The notes under the pieces are model-generated. The model had not been told where the DNA came from, ran no database searches, and was given only the letters and a program-made list of their open reading frames with translations. 64,000 bases of DNA from G963422445 sp963422445 (GTDB taxonomy: Bacteria; Pseudomonadota; Alphaproteobacteria; Thalassobaculales; Thalassobaculaceae), in the NCBI GenBank assembly GCA_963422445.2, contig OY729512.2, positions 6,386,001 to 6,450,000 on the forward strand, given 5' to 3'. Each line of letters starts with the position of its first letter. Positions within the stretch are counted from its first letter, which is position 1. Shown here piece after piece: positions 48,945 to 58,463 of this stretch. The position numbers and the translations under genes are program-made.

Positions 48945-49835
48945 ATGGCAGATGCGCAAATCATTGACGGCAAGGCCATTGCGGGCGCTCTCAGGGCGCA
49001 GGTCGCCGCTGCCGTAAACGACCGAACATCCAGTCATGGCGACCAGCCCGGGCTCGCCGTCATACTGGTTGGCAACAATCCGGCCAGTCAGGTCTACGTT
49101 CGCAACAAGGGTCGGCAAACCCGGGACTGCGGCATGCAGTCGTTCGAACACAAGCTGCCGACCGAAACCACCCAGGACTCATTGCTCGCATTGATTGCGG
49201 AGTTGAACGACGACGATGCGGTCGACGGGATTCTGGTGCAGTTGCCGCTCCCCGCCCATATCGATCCGGATCCCGTACTCGACGCAATCGATCCGTCGAA
49301 GGATGTTGACGGGTTTCACGTAATCAATGCCGGCGGGCTGGTCACTGGCCGGCCCGTCCTGGTGCCCTGTACGCCGCTGGGCTGCCTGATGATGCTGAAG
49401 GACCGCCTCGGCGACATGTCCGGCCTGAATGCGGTCGTGGTCGGCCGTTCGAATATCGTCGGCAAGCCGATGGCGGCGTTGCTGCTTCGGGAACACTGTA
49501 CAGTGACCATAGCCCATTCACGCACCCGGGATCTTCCGGCCGTCTGCCGCACTGCCGATATCCTGATCGCCGCCGTCGGTCGCCCAGAGATGATCCGTGG
49601 TGGCTGGGTTCGCCCCGGCGCGACCGTGATCGATGTCGGCATCAACAGAATTCCGGCACCCGGCCCCGGGAAGACCCGGCTGGTCGGAGACGTTGCGTTC
49701 GCCGAAGCCGTCGAGGTCGCTGGTGTCATCACACCGGTCCCTGGCGGCGTCGGTCCGATGACAATCGCCTGTCTTCTGAATAACACGCTGCTCGCGGCCT
49801 GCCGCCGCCGTAACTGGCCGGCGCCGTCGTTCTGA
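48945..49835 (+). CDS. folD: Bifunctional methylene-THF dehydrogenase/cyclohydrolase
   Basis: A 296-residue FolD. It has the catalytic Tyr/Lys region SQVYVRNKGRQTRDCG, the PCTPLGCLMML segment, the NADP-binding VVGRSNIVGKPMAALLL and the C-terminal ITPVPGGVGPMTIACLL. The enzyme interconverts 5,10-methylene-THF and 10-formyl-THF in the cytoplasm. Folate one-carbon metabolism also links to the DMGDH-like flavoprotein at 23.6-26.1 kb. Length is typical. Confidence 0.94.
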   Translation: MADAQIIDGKAIAGALRAQVAAAVNDRTSSHGDQPGLAVILVGNNPASQVYVRNKGRQTRDCGMQSFEHKLPTETTQDSLLALIAELNDDDAVDGILVQLPLPAHIDPDPVLDAIDPSKDVDGFHVINAGGLVTGRPVLVPCTPLGCLMMLKDRLGDMSGLNAVVVGRSNIVGKPMAALLLREHCTVTIAHSRTRDLPAVCRTADILIAAVGRPEMIRGGWVRPGATVIDVGINRIPAPGPGKTRLVGDVAFAEAVEVAGVITPVPGGVGPMTIACLLNNTLLAACRRRNWPAPSF

Positions 49836-50017
49836 TCTCGCGACTGAATGGCCGGGCCGCCGACGGTCCGGCACAATTCCGCTGCAAGGCAGCGTGAGGC
49901 GGACGGTGACCGGGAGCAGGTCTGCGAAAACATGGAACAACGGCTTCTCTGGCACAGCGCCGGCGGATGCTTTATACTAGGAGCAATGCGGTCGGCGGAA
50001 ACGGGGAGGTTTATGCG

Positions 50018-51136
50018 ATGCGCCTTGGAATGTTCATGCAACCGGTTCACGACATAACTCGGGATCAGACCCAGGTCATCGAGGAAGATCGCGAGGCCAT
50101 CCTGCTTGCCGACAAGCTCGGTTACCACGAAGTCTGGGTCGGTGAACATGCCTCGGCGACAGTCGAGCCGATCACCGCACCTCTGGTGTTCCTCGGTACA
50201 TTGATCAGCGAAACCAGCCAGATCAAACTCGGCACCGGCGTATTCTGCCTGCCCAATCATCACCCGGCTCAGGTCGCCGGGCAGGCCGCCCTGTTTGATC
50301 ATCTCTGCCGGGGACGTTTCCAGATGGGCGTTGGAACCGGCAGCCTGTCGTCTGATGTCGAACTGTTCGAAGTCGGTGGCGATACCGACCGCGGCGACAT
50401 GGTTCGTGAATCCATGGAGCATATTCTCGCGATCTGGGCCGGCGACCCCCCGTATACGCGGGACGGAAAGTACTGGAACGTCCGAATTGAAGACACCGGG
50501 CGTATCGAGTTTGGCGTCGGCCAGTTCGTCAAGCCGTTTCAGAAACCGCATCCGCCGATTGCGATTTCGATCATGTCGCCGAGTTCCGGCAGCGCCCGTA
50601 TAGCGGGCGCGAATGGCTGGATTCCAATTTCCGGTGCCGCCTTCCTAAACCCGCGCTATACCGCCAGCCACTGGGGTGCCTATGCTGAAGGCTGCGAGAC
50701 GGCCGGGCGCGTGCCCGATCCGGAAATCTGGCGGGTGTCCAGAAGCATTATCGTCGCGCCAAGCGATCAGGAAGCGCATGATTATGTGTTCAATCCCGAC
50801 GGACCCATGAGCTACTGGTATCGTTACTTCCTGTCCTCGATCCGGGCACGCGGCCTGACCCGATTCGTGGCGCCGGAGGATCACCCGAATCCCGAAGCGA
50901 TCACATGGCAGGAGGTCGCGGAAATCCAGTGCGCTTACGGCGCACCGGGCACTGTCACCGACAAGCTGGTGGCGCTGCGCGATCTCACCGGCCATTTCGG
51001 CGTACTGACGGCGATGGCCCATGAATGGGACGATCCGGCATTCTGCAAACGCTCGATGACCATGCTTGCCAATGACGTGATGCCGTCATTCGCGCAGCAT
51101 GCCGATGCGACCAGACTGACGCGGGCGGCCGAATAG
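50018..51136 (+). CDS. Luciferase-like (LLM class) flavin-dependent monooxygenase
   Basis: A 372-residue protein starting MRLGMFMQPVH, with the luciferase-like barrel: WVGEHASATVEPITAPLVFLG, IKLGTGVFCLPNHHPAQVAGQAALFDHLCRGRFQMGVGTG and a C-terminal GAPGTVTDKLVAL. It needs FMNH2 from a separate reductase. Substrate unknown. The start has GGGGAGG eight bases upstream. No partner reductase gene is adjacent. Confidence 0.87.
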   Translation: MRLGMFMQPVHDITRDQTQVIEEDREAILLADKLGYHEVWVGEHASATVEPITAPLVFLGTLISETSQIKLGTGVFCLPNHHPAQVAGQAALFDHLCRGRFQMGVGTGSLSSDVELFEVGGDTDRGDMVRESMEHILAIWAGDPPYTRDGKYWNVRIEDTGRIEFGVGQFVKPFQKPHPPIAISIMSPSSGSARIAGANGWIPISGAAFLNPRYTASHWGAYAEGCETAGRVPDPEIWRVSRSIIVAPSDQEAHDYVFNPDGPMSYWYRYFLSSIRARGLTRFVAPEDHPNPEAITWQEVAEIQCAYGAPGTVTDKLVALRDLTGHFGVLTAMAHEWDDPAFCKRSMTMLANDVMPSFAQHADATRLTRAAE

Positions 51137-51272
51137 CGTCGTCCGGCACCGGGTGCAACACGGACTCCCATGACAGACATGGCAAAAGGTTGCAACGAAA
51201 TGACGGGATGTCCGACGAGAACGCCGTTTCCAGGTCATGGATATAGATCTGGACACGGCCGGGAGAAATGCA

Positions 51273-52298
51273 ATGACCGAAACCACAGCGAATGATCATG
51301 GCCATGTGGCCGAGCCGGCGGGTGATTGGTCGCCGACGGTGCCGATTGAAACCTCGCCGCTGTTTGCCTGGCCGCCCCGCCCGGTCGCCGTCTTCAAGTA
51401 CCTGTTCGGCTATCCCGGTTACTTTCTGCCCCGTAATCTCCAGTTGATGGCTCTGGCGGTTGTGACCTGGCTGTATCTGACACCTGAACTGGCGACCATG
51501 CGAAGCTTCCAGTTCGACTGGATCGCAATGATCTACGGCCGCAATCTCGCCATGCTCTTCGTCGTCTTCGGCGGGTGGCATTTCTGGTTTTACATCCGGC
51601 GCGGCCAGGGGACGGCGTACAAGCAAAACAGGCACTGGCCGCGGACAAAGCATCGACGGTTTCTGTTTGGCGACCAGGTAAAAGACAACATCTTCTGGAG
51701 CGCGGTCAGCGGCTGCGGGGTGTGGACGGCTTACGAGGTGGTAACACTCTGGGCCTTCGCCAACGGCTACGTGCCATGGCTCGACTGGGAGACCAACCCG
51801 ATCTGGTTCGTGGTGCTGTTCTTGGCCATTCCGCTCATTCGGGACGCCCATTTCTATCTCGTACACCGCCTGCTTCATGTCCGCTTCATGTACCGCACCG
51901 TCCATTACCTGCATCACAAGAACGTCAATATCGGACCGTGGTCGGGACTGGCGATGCACCCGGTCGAGCACATCCTGTATTTCAGCGGTGTTCTTCTACA
52001 CTGGGTCGTGCTTTCACATCCGCTGCACGCGATCTTCCATGTCCAAGCGACCGGATTGACCCCGGCTCTCGGTCATGCCGGCTTTGACCGGTTGTTGGTT
52101 GGCGGCAAACACAGCTTCTCGCTTGGCCAGCGCTATTTCCATTTCCTGCACCACAAGTATTTCGAGTGCAATTATGGTGGCGATGGGACCGTTCCGATGG
52201 ACAAATGGTTCGGCTCCTTCCATGACGGCACACCGGAATCGCATGCGATCATGAAGGTCCGCCGCAAGGACACCCTGCTCGGCGCGAACAGGGGATAG
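51273..52298 (+). CDS. Sterol desaturase / fatty-acid-hydroxylase family protein
   Basis: A 341-residue membrane di-iron enzyme. Three His boxes are visible: HFYLVHRLLH, HYLHHKN and FHFLHHKYFECNYG, with hydrophobic segments before the first. The family hydroxylates or desaturates sterols, fatty acids or carotenoids. The ATG used has GGGAG seven bases upstream. Bacterial members of this fold often act on hopanoid-like or lipid substrates; the target here is unknown. It ends 18 bases from the convergent mmsA gene. Confidence 0.88.
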   Translation: MTETTANDHGHVAEPAGDWSPTVPIETSPLFAWPPRPVAVFKYLFGYPGYFLPRNLQLMALAVVTWLYLTPELATMRSFQFDWIAMIYGRNLAMLFVVFGGWHFWFYIRRGQGTAYKQNRHWPRTKHRRFLFGDQVKDNIFWSAVSGCGVWTAYEVVTLWAFANGYVPWLDWETNPIWFVVLFLAIPLIRDAHFYLVHRLLHVRFMYRTVHYLHHKNVNIGPWSGLAMHPVEHILYFSGVLLHWVVLSHPLHAIFHVQATGLTPALGHAGFDRLLVGGKHSFSLGQRYFHFLHHKYFECNYGGDGTVPMDKWFGSFHDGTPESHAIMKVRRKDTLLGANRG

Positions 52299-52316
52299 AA
52301 ACTGCCGGAAACGGGA

Positions 52317-53813
52317 TCAGCGCATCGTCGGCATGACGAAATCGGCACCGGCACGGATCCCGGTCGGCCAGCGCGCCGTAACGACCTTGTAACGGCTGTA
52401 AAAGCGCACCCCCTCGGGGCCGTGCATATGATGGTCGCCGAAAAGGGAGCGCTTCCAGCCGCCGAAGCTATGAAACGCCATCGGCACCGGGATCGGCACA
52501 TTCACGCCGACCATGCCGATCTTGACCTGGTTGGCGAACTCCCGTGCCGCATCACCGTCACGGGTAAAGATCGCAGCTCCGTTGCCCAGTTCATGGGCAT
52601 TGACCAGATCCGCCGCATCCGAATAATCTCTGGCCCGCACCACGGACAGCACCGGCCCGAAGATCTCGTCGCGGTAGATCGTCATGTCACTGGACACGTT
52701 GTCGAACAGTGAGCCACCGATGTAGAAGCCGTTCTCATATCCCTGCAGCCTGAGGCCGCGGCCGTCGACGACGAGATCTGCTCCCTCGGCTACACCCTGG
52801 TCGATATAGCTTTCGACCCGAGTCCGGTGCGCGGCGGTCACCAAAGGCCCCATCTCGCTTTCCGGATCATTGCCCGGCCCGATCTTCAGGCCGCGTACCC
52901 GTGGGACCAAGTGATCCATCAACGCGTCGCCGGCATCGCCGACCGCAACGGCGACCGACACCGCCATACAGCGTTCGCCGGCCGAACCGTAGGCCGCGCC
53001 CATCAGGGCATCGGTTGCCTGCCTGATATCGGCGTCGGGCATGACCACCATATGGTTCTTGGCGCCGCCCAGGGCCTGCACGCGTTTGTTATGGGCCGCG
53101 CCGGTCCGGTAGACATGTTCGGCAATCGGGGTGGAGCCGACAAAACTCACAGCCTCGATCCCGGGATGAACCAGGAGTGCATTGACGGTGTCCTTGTCGC
53201 CGTGAAGCACATTGAAGACGCCGTCCGGCAGACCCGCTTCCTTCAGCAGTTCAGCCAGTCGAACACTGCAGCCCGGGTCGCGTTCGGAAGGCTTGAGGAC
53301 GAAGGTATTGCCGCAGGCCAGCGCGACCGGGAACATCCACAGCGGCACCATGGCCGGAAAGTTGAATGGTGTGATTCCGGCGCAGACGCCGAGAGGCTGC
53401 CGGACCGACCAACTGTCGATTCCGGCCCCGACCTGCTCGGTAAACTCGCCCTTGAGAAGATGCGGGATACCGGCGGCAAATTCGACGACCTCCATGCCCC
53501 GGATGACCGACCCCTCGGCATCGGACAAGATCTTGCCATGTTCGGATGTGATGATGGCCGCGAGTTCCGCGCGATGCGTCTCAAGCAGTTCGCGAAACCG
53601 GAACATCACCCGCGCCCGCTGCAAAGGCGGCTGTACCGACCAGGTCTTGAACGCATCGGCCGCTGTGGCGACCGCTGCATCGACCTCATTGGCATTGGCA
53701 AGGGGAACGGTCGCCTGAACCTCTCCGGTGGCCGGGTTGAAGACTTCGCTGCTACGCCCGCTGTTGCCAGCGACGGGCGCGCCACCGATCCAGTGATTGA
53801 TGGTTCTTGTCAT
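52317..53813 (-). CDS. mmsA: CoA-acylating methylmalonate-semialdehyde dehydrogenase
   Basis: A 498-residue aldehyde dehydrogenase of the MmsA/IolA type, which converts methylmalonate or malonate semialdehyde to propionyl- or acetyl-CoA. Signatures are NHWIGGAPV at the start, GVCAGITPFNFPAMVPLWMFP, the ALGGAKNHMVVMPDAD segment and the catalytic cysteine in GSAGERCMAVS. The start ATG has GGGAG six bases upstream. The valine/thymine degradation role fits with the amino-acid-oriented genes of the window. Confidence 0.93.
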   Translation of the reverse strand: MTRTINHWIGGAPVAGNSGRSSEVFNPATGEVQATVPLANANEVDAAVATAADAFKTWSVQPPLQRARVMFRFRELLETHRAELAAIITSEHGKILSDAEGSVIRGMEVVEFAAGIPHLLKGEFTEQVGAGIDSWSVRQPLGVCAGITPFNFPAMVPLWMFPVALACGNTFVLKPSERDPGCSVRLAELLKEAGLPDGVFNVLHGDKDTVNALLVHPGIEAVSFVGSTPIAEHVYRTGAAHNKRVQALGGAKNHMVVMPDADIRQATDALMGAAYGSAGERCMAVSVAVAVGDAGDALMDHLVPRVRGLKIGPGNDPESEMGPLVTAAHRTRVESYIDQGVAEGADLVVDGRGLRLQGYENGFYIGGSLFDNVSSDMTIYRDEIFGPVLSVVRARDYSDAADLVNAHELGNGAAIFTRDGDAAREFANQVKIGMVGVNVPIPVPMAFHSFGGWKRSLFGDHHMHGPEGVRFYSRYKVVTARWPTGIRAGADFVMPTMR

Positions 53814-54112
53814 TTTCATCTCCCGGGGATCACAGGATGCGCCTGGCGCAGCGTTGTCGATTGCGCCGAATGCCGATTCTCGTTCGCGATTATGGACAAA
53901 CCCGTCGCCGTGGCAATCCCCGATCACACGCCCGACGCAGAGCTCCTGCTGCGCCAGCTGCCGAGATCATCAACCGTCAGAGACGCAGACTACTCTCGAA
54001 TAGCCGGCGTAAGTTGGCAAAATCTCTCCCGTCACGGGGCAATCTCGTTTATGCTCCGGCCTCATCGGGGACCGGTTTCGGGACCAGCCGTTCAGCGTAG
54101 AGGGGTCTGAAA

Positions 54113-54466
54113 ATGGACGCGTTTCCGCTCTGGGTGATCATGATTGATTATGCCATGGGCATGGTGATGTGGACGCTGATCGGCCGCTTCGGCATGGGCA
54201 TATTCCTGCCGCAAAACAGCAGCTTCTTTTTCATGCGGTTCTTCGTACGGGTTACCGACCCGCTGATCCGTCTGTTCGACCCGATCACGCCCGGGTTTCT
54301 GATTCCGTTGGTCATCCCGTTGTATGTGGCATGGTTCTTCTACATGTTCCGATTCTATCTGATGCCCTGGCTGCTGGGTTACTCGGTCATGGGCATGCTG
54401 TCCTTCCCACTGGAGAGCGAAATCGGACAGGGAGTCGCACAACTGGTTAGCATGATCCTGCGGTGA
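54113..54466 (+). CDS. Membrane protein, possibly YggT-related
   Basis: A 117-residue protein with three hydrophobic segments and the central RVTDPLIRLFDPITPGFLIPLVIPLYVAWFFYMFR, which resembles the YggT signature RxTEPxLxPxR. It may be a distant YggT paralogue, but the match is partial. It ends at a long hairpin shared with the convergent SDR gene. Confidence 0.6.
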   Translation: MDAFPLWVIMIDYAMGMVMWTLIGRFGMGIFLPQNSSFFFMRFFVRVTDPLIRLFDPITPGFLIPLVIPLYVAWFFYMFRFYLMPWLLGYSVMGMLSFPLESEIGQGVAQLVSMILR

Positions 54467-54497
54467 TGCCGCCACGGGTCAGACCCGGACGGCGGCA
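54467..54497. terminator. Bidirectional terminator-like hairpin between convergent genes
   Basis: TGCCGCC (54467-54473) pairs with GGCGGCA (54491-54497), and inside them CGGGTC pairs with GACCCG. The hairpin sits right after the stop of the membrane-protein gene and 20 bases before the SDR stop. No run of T follows on either side, so termination strength is uncertain. Confidence 0.5.
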
Positions 54498-54516
54498 CGT
54501 GCGCAATCGGTAACGA

Positions 54517-55296
54517 TCAACTGGTGACCAATCCGCCATCAACATTGTAGCACTGGCCGGTGATGTTGCGGGCGCCCGGCGATGCCAGGAACAGCGCCAT
54601 CGCGGCGATGTCCTCGGGGTCGTTGGCCCGTTGCAAGGGAATCCGCTTCGTCATGTCCTGGACGACTTCGTCTTCGGACACGCCCTGGTCACGGGCACGG
54701 CTCGCGACGATGTTGTTGACGATTTCGGTTCGTGTAACGCCGGGGCAGATCGCGTTGACGGTGATGCCGTGGCGGGCCAGTTGCTGCGAGGCCGTCTTGG
54801 TCAGACTAATGACGGCACCCTTGCTCGCTGCGTAGGCAGCATTGGACGTCCCGGCAAAGCCGCGACCGGCGATCGAAGCGATGTTGATGATCCGGCCGCT
54901 ACCCTGTTCGATCATTTGGCGAGCCGCGCCCTGAAGGCAGAAAAACACACCCTTGGCGTTGACGCGGTGCATTCCGTCCCAATCCGCTTCGGTCAGGTCC
55001 ATGATGTAGGCGACCCTGGTGACGCCGGCATTGTTGACGATGACGTCGAGGCTGCCGAACTCGGCGACAACATCGGCAATCATCCGATCGATTTCAGCGA
55101 CATCGCCGACATCCGCCTGAAGCGCCAGGGCCTGGATACCATGTTGGCGCGCGGTCGCGGCGACGGTTTCAGCTGCATCAAGGTTGATATCGGCACAAGC
55201 CACATTGCGGCCGGCTTCGGCCATGGCGATCGCGGTGGCTCGGCCGATACCGCTTCCTGCCCCGGTGATGAGGGCCGTTTCAATCTTGCTCGTCAT
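54517..55296 (-). CDS. Short-chain dehydrogenase/reductase (FabG-like)
   Basis: A 259-residue classical SDR. Motifs: TGAGSGIG (cofactor), NNAG, IINIASIAG (catalytic Ser region), YAASK (Tyr-x3-Lys), and the PG motif ICPGVTRTEI. The acidic residue at the end of strand 2 (CADIN) suggests NAD rather than NADP. The substrate cannot be predicted; relatives include 3-oxoacyl-ACP and polyol/hydroxy-acid dehydrogenases. The gene lies upstream of the CRISPR-like remnant. Confidence 0.88.
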   Translation of the reverse strand: MTSKIETALITGAGSGIGRATAIAMAEAGRNVACADINLDAAETVAATARQHGIQALALQADVGDVAEIDRMIADVVAEFGSLDVIVNNAGVTRVAYIMDLTEADWDGMHRVNAKGVFFCLQGAARQMIEQGSGRIINIASIAGRGFAGTSNAAYAASKGAVISLTKTASQQLARHGITVNAICPGVTRTEIVNNIVASRARDQGVSEDEVVQDMTKRIPLQRANDPEDIAAMALFLASPGARNITGQCYNVDGGLVTS

Positions 55297-55523
55297 AATT
55301 TTTCCTTTCTGTTATAGACGGTTGTAGTCGTAGTGGCTAGGCGGAGGCGACTGTTCTGGATCACTCCGGCAGTTTGCCGCCAGACTGGCATCGCTGACGT
55401 CGAAAGTGGCAATCTTGGCGCCAGCTAACAGAAATGCCTACGTGAATGCGGTTCCGACCGCGCCGGCCAAAAAACTGTCTTTCCGGTCATGTCCACCCCG
55501 ATACAGCGGATCAGTGTATAATG

Positions 55524-55603
55524 GTGTTCCCCGCCCCTGCGGGGCTGAACCGAAAATCTTTAATTTTATCCATCTTGCCGGGCGGTGTTCCCCGCCCCTG
55601 CGG
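55524..55603. CRISPR. Type I-E-like CRISPR remnant (one repeat, one spacer, partial repeat)
   Basis: A 29-base unit at 55524-55552 begins GTGTTCCCCGCCCCTGCGG and ends CTGAACCG, which is the form of type I-E repeats (a GC-rich palindrome, CCCCGC-CCCT-GCGGGG, framed by GTGTT and GAACCG). A 32-base AT-rich spacer-like stretch follows at 55553-55584, and a second unit starts at 55585 with the same first 19 bases (55585-55603) before it diverges. Both lengths, 29 and 32, are those of type I-E arrays. No cas gene lies in the window. The IS5-like element starts 27 bases later and may have erased more of the array. Confidence 0.55.
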
Positions 55604-55630
55604 CAAGGTGTTCCTACGCCAAATCACTTA

Positions 55631-56549
55631 GAGCCTGACCTAAAACTAGTTGGGTGGTCTCGCATGGTGTATCTTCGTGGGTGAACACTCACCCCATGGG
55701 GGCACATCATGCCCTGGAACGAGACCACCCGGAAGCAGTATAGCCGCAAGACGGAGCGTTACGAAAGCGATCTGACCGGTACCGAGTGGATCTTGCTGGA
55801 CCCGCTTCTTCCACCGTCGCGCCGGCTTGGTCGTCCCCGTCAGGTGGATCTGCGCGACGTGGTGAATGCGATCGCCTACATGCTCTGGACAGGATGCAGT
55901 TGGCGGGCATGACCGAAGGATTATCCGGCGTTTACGACGGTTCAGACCTATTTCCATGCGTGGTCCCGGTCGGGGCGTAGTGCGGACCCGAGCGCGGCCA
56001 TCATCGACAGTCGGAGCGTGCCGACGGTCGAAGCGGGCAGCGAGGAATGCGGCGACGATGCCGGCAAGACGATCAAGGGCCGCAAGCGTCACCTTGCCGT
56101 CGACGTCGACGGCAACACGCTTGCCGCCCAGGTCCATCCGGCGCATATCCAGGACCGGGATGATGTGCGTCCCTTGTTGTTGGCGTTGCAGGCCGGTCAG
56201 AACACGGTGCAGACCGTGTTTGCCGACGGCGCCTGTGGCGGCGACAAGCTGGCAAGCGCGCTCAAGGAAGCGAATTGCTCGATCACTGTGGAGGTCATCG
56301 GAAAACCCAGGGACGCCAAGGGGTTCGTCGTCATATCCCGGCACTGGCTGGTCGAACGCACCTTCGGATGGCTGCGCCGCTGCCGGCTCCTCTCCAGAGA
56401 CTTCAAGCGATCCATCGCCAGCTCCCTCGCCTGGCTCCTGCTGGCTCTAAGCCGTGTTCTCATGCGCCGCCTCGGACGCATGCAAGTCCCTGTCACTAAG
56501 GAAGGTCTGATTTATACCTCAGGAAGCTCTGAAAACCCTTATCGGGCTC
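55631..56549 (+). mobile_element. IS5-like element with TA flanks (about 919 bp)
   Basis: The left end reads GAGCCTGACCTAAAACTAG and the right end, reversed, GAGCCCGATAAGGGTTTTCAG, with TA outside on both sides (55629-55630, 56550-56551). A truncated copy of its left part occurs at 13331-13653. The right-hand TA is shared with the next element. Confidence 0.82.
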
Positions 56550-56560
56550 TAGTGGATTGA
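55709..56560 (+). pseudogene. IS5-like transposase with frameshift and internal deletion
   Basis: The first frame gives MPWNETTRKQYSRKTERYESDL...LRDVVNAIAYMLWTGCSWRA and stops at TGA. The next frame continues LPKDYPAFTTVQTYFHAW, then a gap of about 20 residues compared with relatives, then IIDSRSVPTVEAGSEE, KTIKGRKRHLAVDVDGN and RHWLVERTFGWLRRCRRL-like end. The frameshift at GCATGACC is present at the same place in the truncated copy at 13.4 kb. The stop lies just beyond the element's end. Confidence 0.82.
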
Positions 56561-57550
56561 TTTCAACATTTGGACCTCTCTTTTTCTTGCGGCGATGATG
56601 GTATCGGGATCGGCGGTCCAGACGAAGGGCCTGGCTTCGGTGGTGTTGTGTTCGTCGATGACGCGGCGGATGGCGTCCTGGAGTTCGCGTACGGAGCGAA
56701 AGACGCCGTATTTGAGACGGCGTCGTGTCAGCTTGGCGAAGACGCCTTCGAGCGCGTTCAGCCACGCGCTCGAAGTGGGGGGTGACGTGGAAGGTCCGGC
56801 GCGGATGGCGTGCGAGCCAGCCCTGGACGTCCTTGTGCTTGTGAGTGGCGTCGTTGTCGAGGATGGCATGGACCGGGACGCTGGCGGGTATCGTGCGCGC
56901 GATGCGGTTGCGGCATCTCGGGAACTCCTGGTGGCGATGCCGACTGGCGTGCTGGCCGATGACCGTGCCGTCGAGCACGTCAGGGCGGCAAACAGCGTCG
57001 TCGTGCCGTTGCGCTTGTAATCATGTGTCATGGTGGCGCCGCGGCCTTTCTTCAGCGGCAGGCCGGGCTGTGTGCGGTCGCGGGCCTGAATTTGCGACGT
57101 GTCATCGATCGACAGCGTGAACGGCCGCCAGCGGTGCGGCATCAGGCCATGCGCTTGCCAGACCGTCCAGACCCTCGAAGCGGCACCCCCACAGCCTTCG
57201 CCATCGCCCGCAGCGTCCAGTGGGTCGCCGCGTGAGGCGGCGAGGTGTGGGTCAACCCGACGATCTTCGCCACCGGCTCAGGAGCCAGAGGCGTCTTGCC
57301 CGGCGGACGCGTCTTGTCCCGCAGAAGTCCGTCCACACCGTCTTCCATAGAAGCGGTCCTGCCAGCGCCAGACACTGTTCTTCGCCTGGCCGGTCTCTCT
57401 CATGATGGCCATCGTGCCGAGCCCGTCGTCGCTCAGAAGAACGATGCGCGCCCGCCAGACGTGCTTCTGCGGGCTCTTCGGGTTCGAGACAACCGTTTCA
57501 AGGCGATGCCGGTCGCCTGAAGTGAGCGTGAATGAAACACCAGAGCGCAT
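56549..57550 (-). pseudogene. IS630-family transposase, many lesions
   Basis: On the minus strand from 57550: MRSGVSFTLTSGDRHRLE, PKSPQKHVWRARIVLLSDDGLGTMAIMRETGQAKNSVWRWQDRF, a shifted EDGVDGLLRDKTRPPGKTPLAPE, then HRWRPFTLSIDDTSQIQA-x-DRTQPGLPLKKGRG, LDGTVIGQHASRHRHQEF, ILDNDATHKHKDVQGWLARHP and a final ARKREVQMLKSIH ending at the TAG created by the CTAG junction. Several frameshifts and an internal deletion of the segment before SIDDTSQ make it inactive. Confidence 0.82.
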
Positions 57551-57619
57551 CTTGCAGACCTTCGTGATCGACAAATCAGAAGAACACAATAACGGATATA
57601 TTTGTAACGATCTATCTAC
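56552..57619 (-). mobile_element. IS630-family element with TA flanks (about 1068 bp)
   Basis: The left end reads GTGGATTGATTTCAACATTT and the right end, reversed, GTAGATAGATCGTTACAAAT, an imperfect inverted repeat. TA lies on both outer sides (56550-56551, 57620-57621), each also serving the neighbouring element. The end sequence resembles that of the small element in the antitoxin gene. Confidence 0.78.
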
Positions 57620-57621
57620 TA

Positions 57622-58463
57622 GATAGTGTCGTCATGAGTGATGTTCATCTGTCCTATCTGTCGAATTCACTCGATGGTTCTTGGAGGCGACTCATGGGAT
57701 TGGCTCATCGGCGTCACGACATTTCGGACAGGGTCTGGCTGTTGTTGGAGCCTCATCTGCCTGGTCGAGCGGGAAGTTGGGGTGGAGTGGCGCAGGATAA
57801 TCGACGGTTCATAATGCGATCTTCTGGATTCTGCGCACCGGCGCTCCCTGGCGTGATGTGCCGCCAGACTATGGAGACTGGAAAAATACCCATCGTCGGT
57901 TCTGTCGCTGGCGGGACAAGGGGCTCTGGGGGGCGTTGCTGGAGCCTCTGGTGGATGAGCCGGACGATGAGTGGCTGATGATTGACGCCAGTCATCTCAA
58001 GGTCCATCCCCATGCGAGCGGTGGCACTCAGGCGATGGGTCACACAAAAGGGGGCTGAACACGAAGCTGCACCTGGCTGTGGACGCGCATGGGATGCCGG
58101 TGCGGGTGTTGGTGACCGAGGGGACGGCAGCAGATTGCAGTCAAGCGGCCGAGCTGATTGAAGGGATAGATGCCGAGTCCTTGTTGACGGACAAGGCCTA
58201 TGACACGAATGCCATCCTGTCTTGTTGTGAGGAGCATGAAGTCATTGCGGTGGTTCCGCCGAAACGCAACCGCCAGCACCCCAGAACGTATGATGTCCCT
58301 CTCTACCGGCACCGGCATTTGGTGGAGAACGCCTTTCTGTGGCTCAAGCGTTGGCGTGGGATTGCCACACGATACGCTAGGAATAGGAATGCCGCATCGT
58401 TTCTTGCCACGGTGCAGATCCGGTGTCTGGCACTCTGGGCTGGCATTTTGTGACGACACTATC
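57622..58463 (+). mobile_element. IS427-group IS5-family element, copy 2 (842 bp)
   Basis: The ends match copy 1 (GATAGTGTCGTCA inverted repeats), with TA at 57620-57621 and 58464-58465. It is inserted in a CTAG that contained the stop codon of the MFS gene; the stop TAG is preserved at 58463-58465. Confidence 0.92.
57694..58453 (+). pseudogene. IS427-group transposase, copy 2 (frameshift)
   Basis: From the ATG at 57694 the frame is intact over the position of copy 1's premature stop (SWGGVAQDN) but loses one T near 57811 (TTCATAATGC versus TTCATTAATGC in copy 1), shifting to a nonsense frame. The remaining pieces match copy 1 except for small indels near 58020 and 58380. The second-frame half after the slippery AAAAGGGGG is open (MDAHGMPV...LWAGIL). 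Confidence 0.85.
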
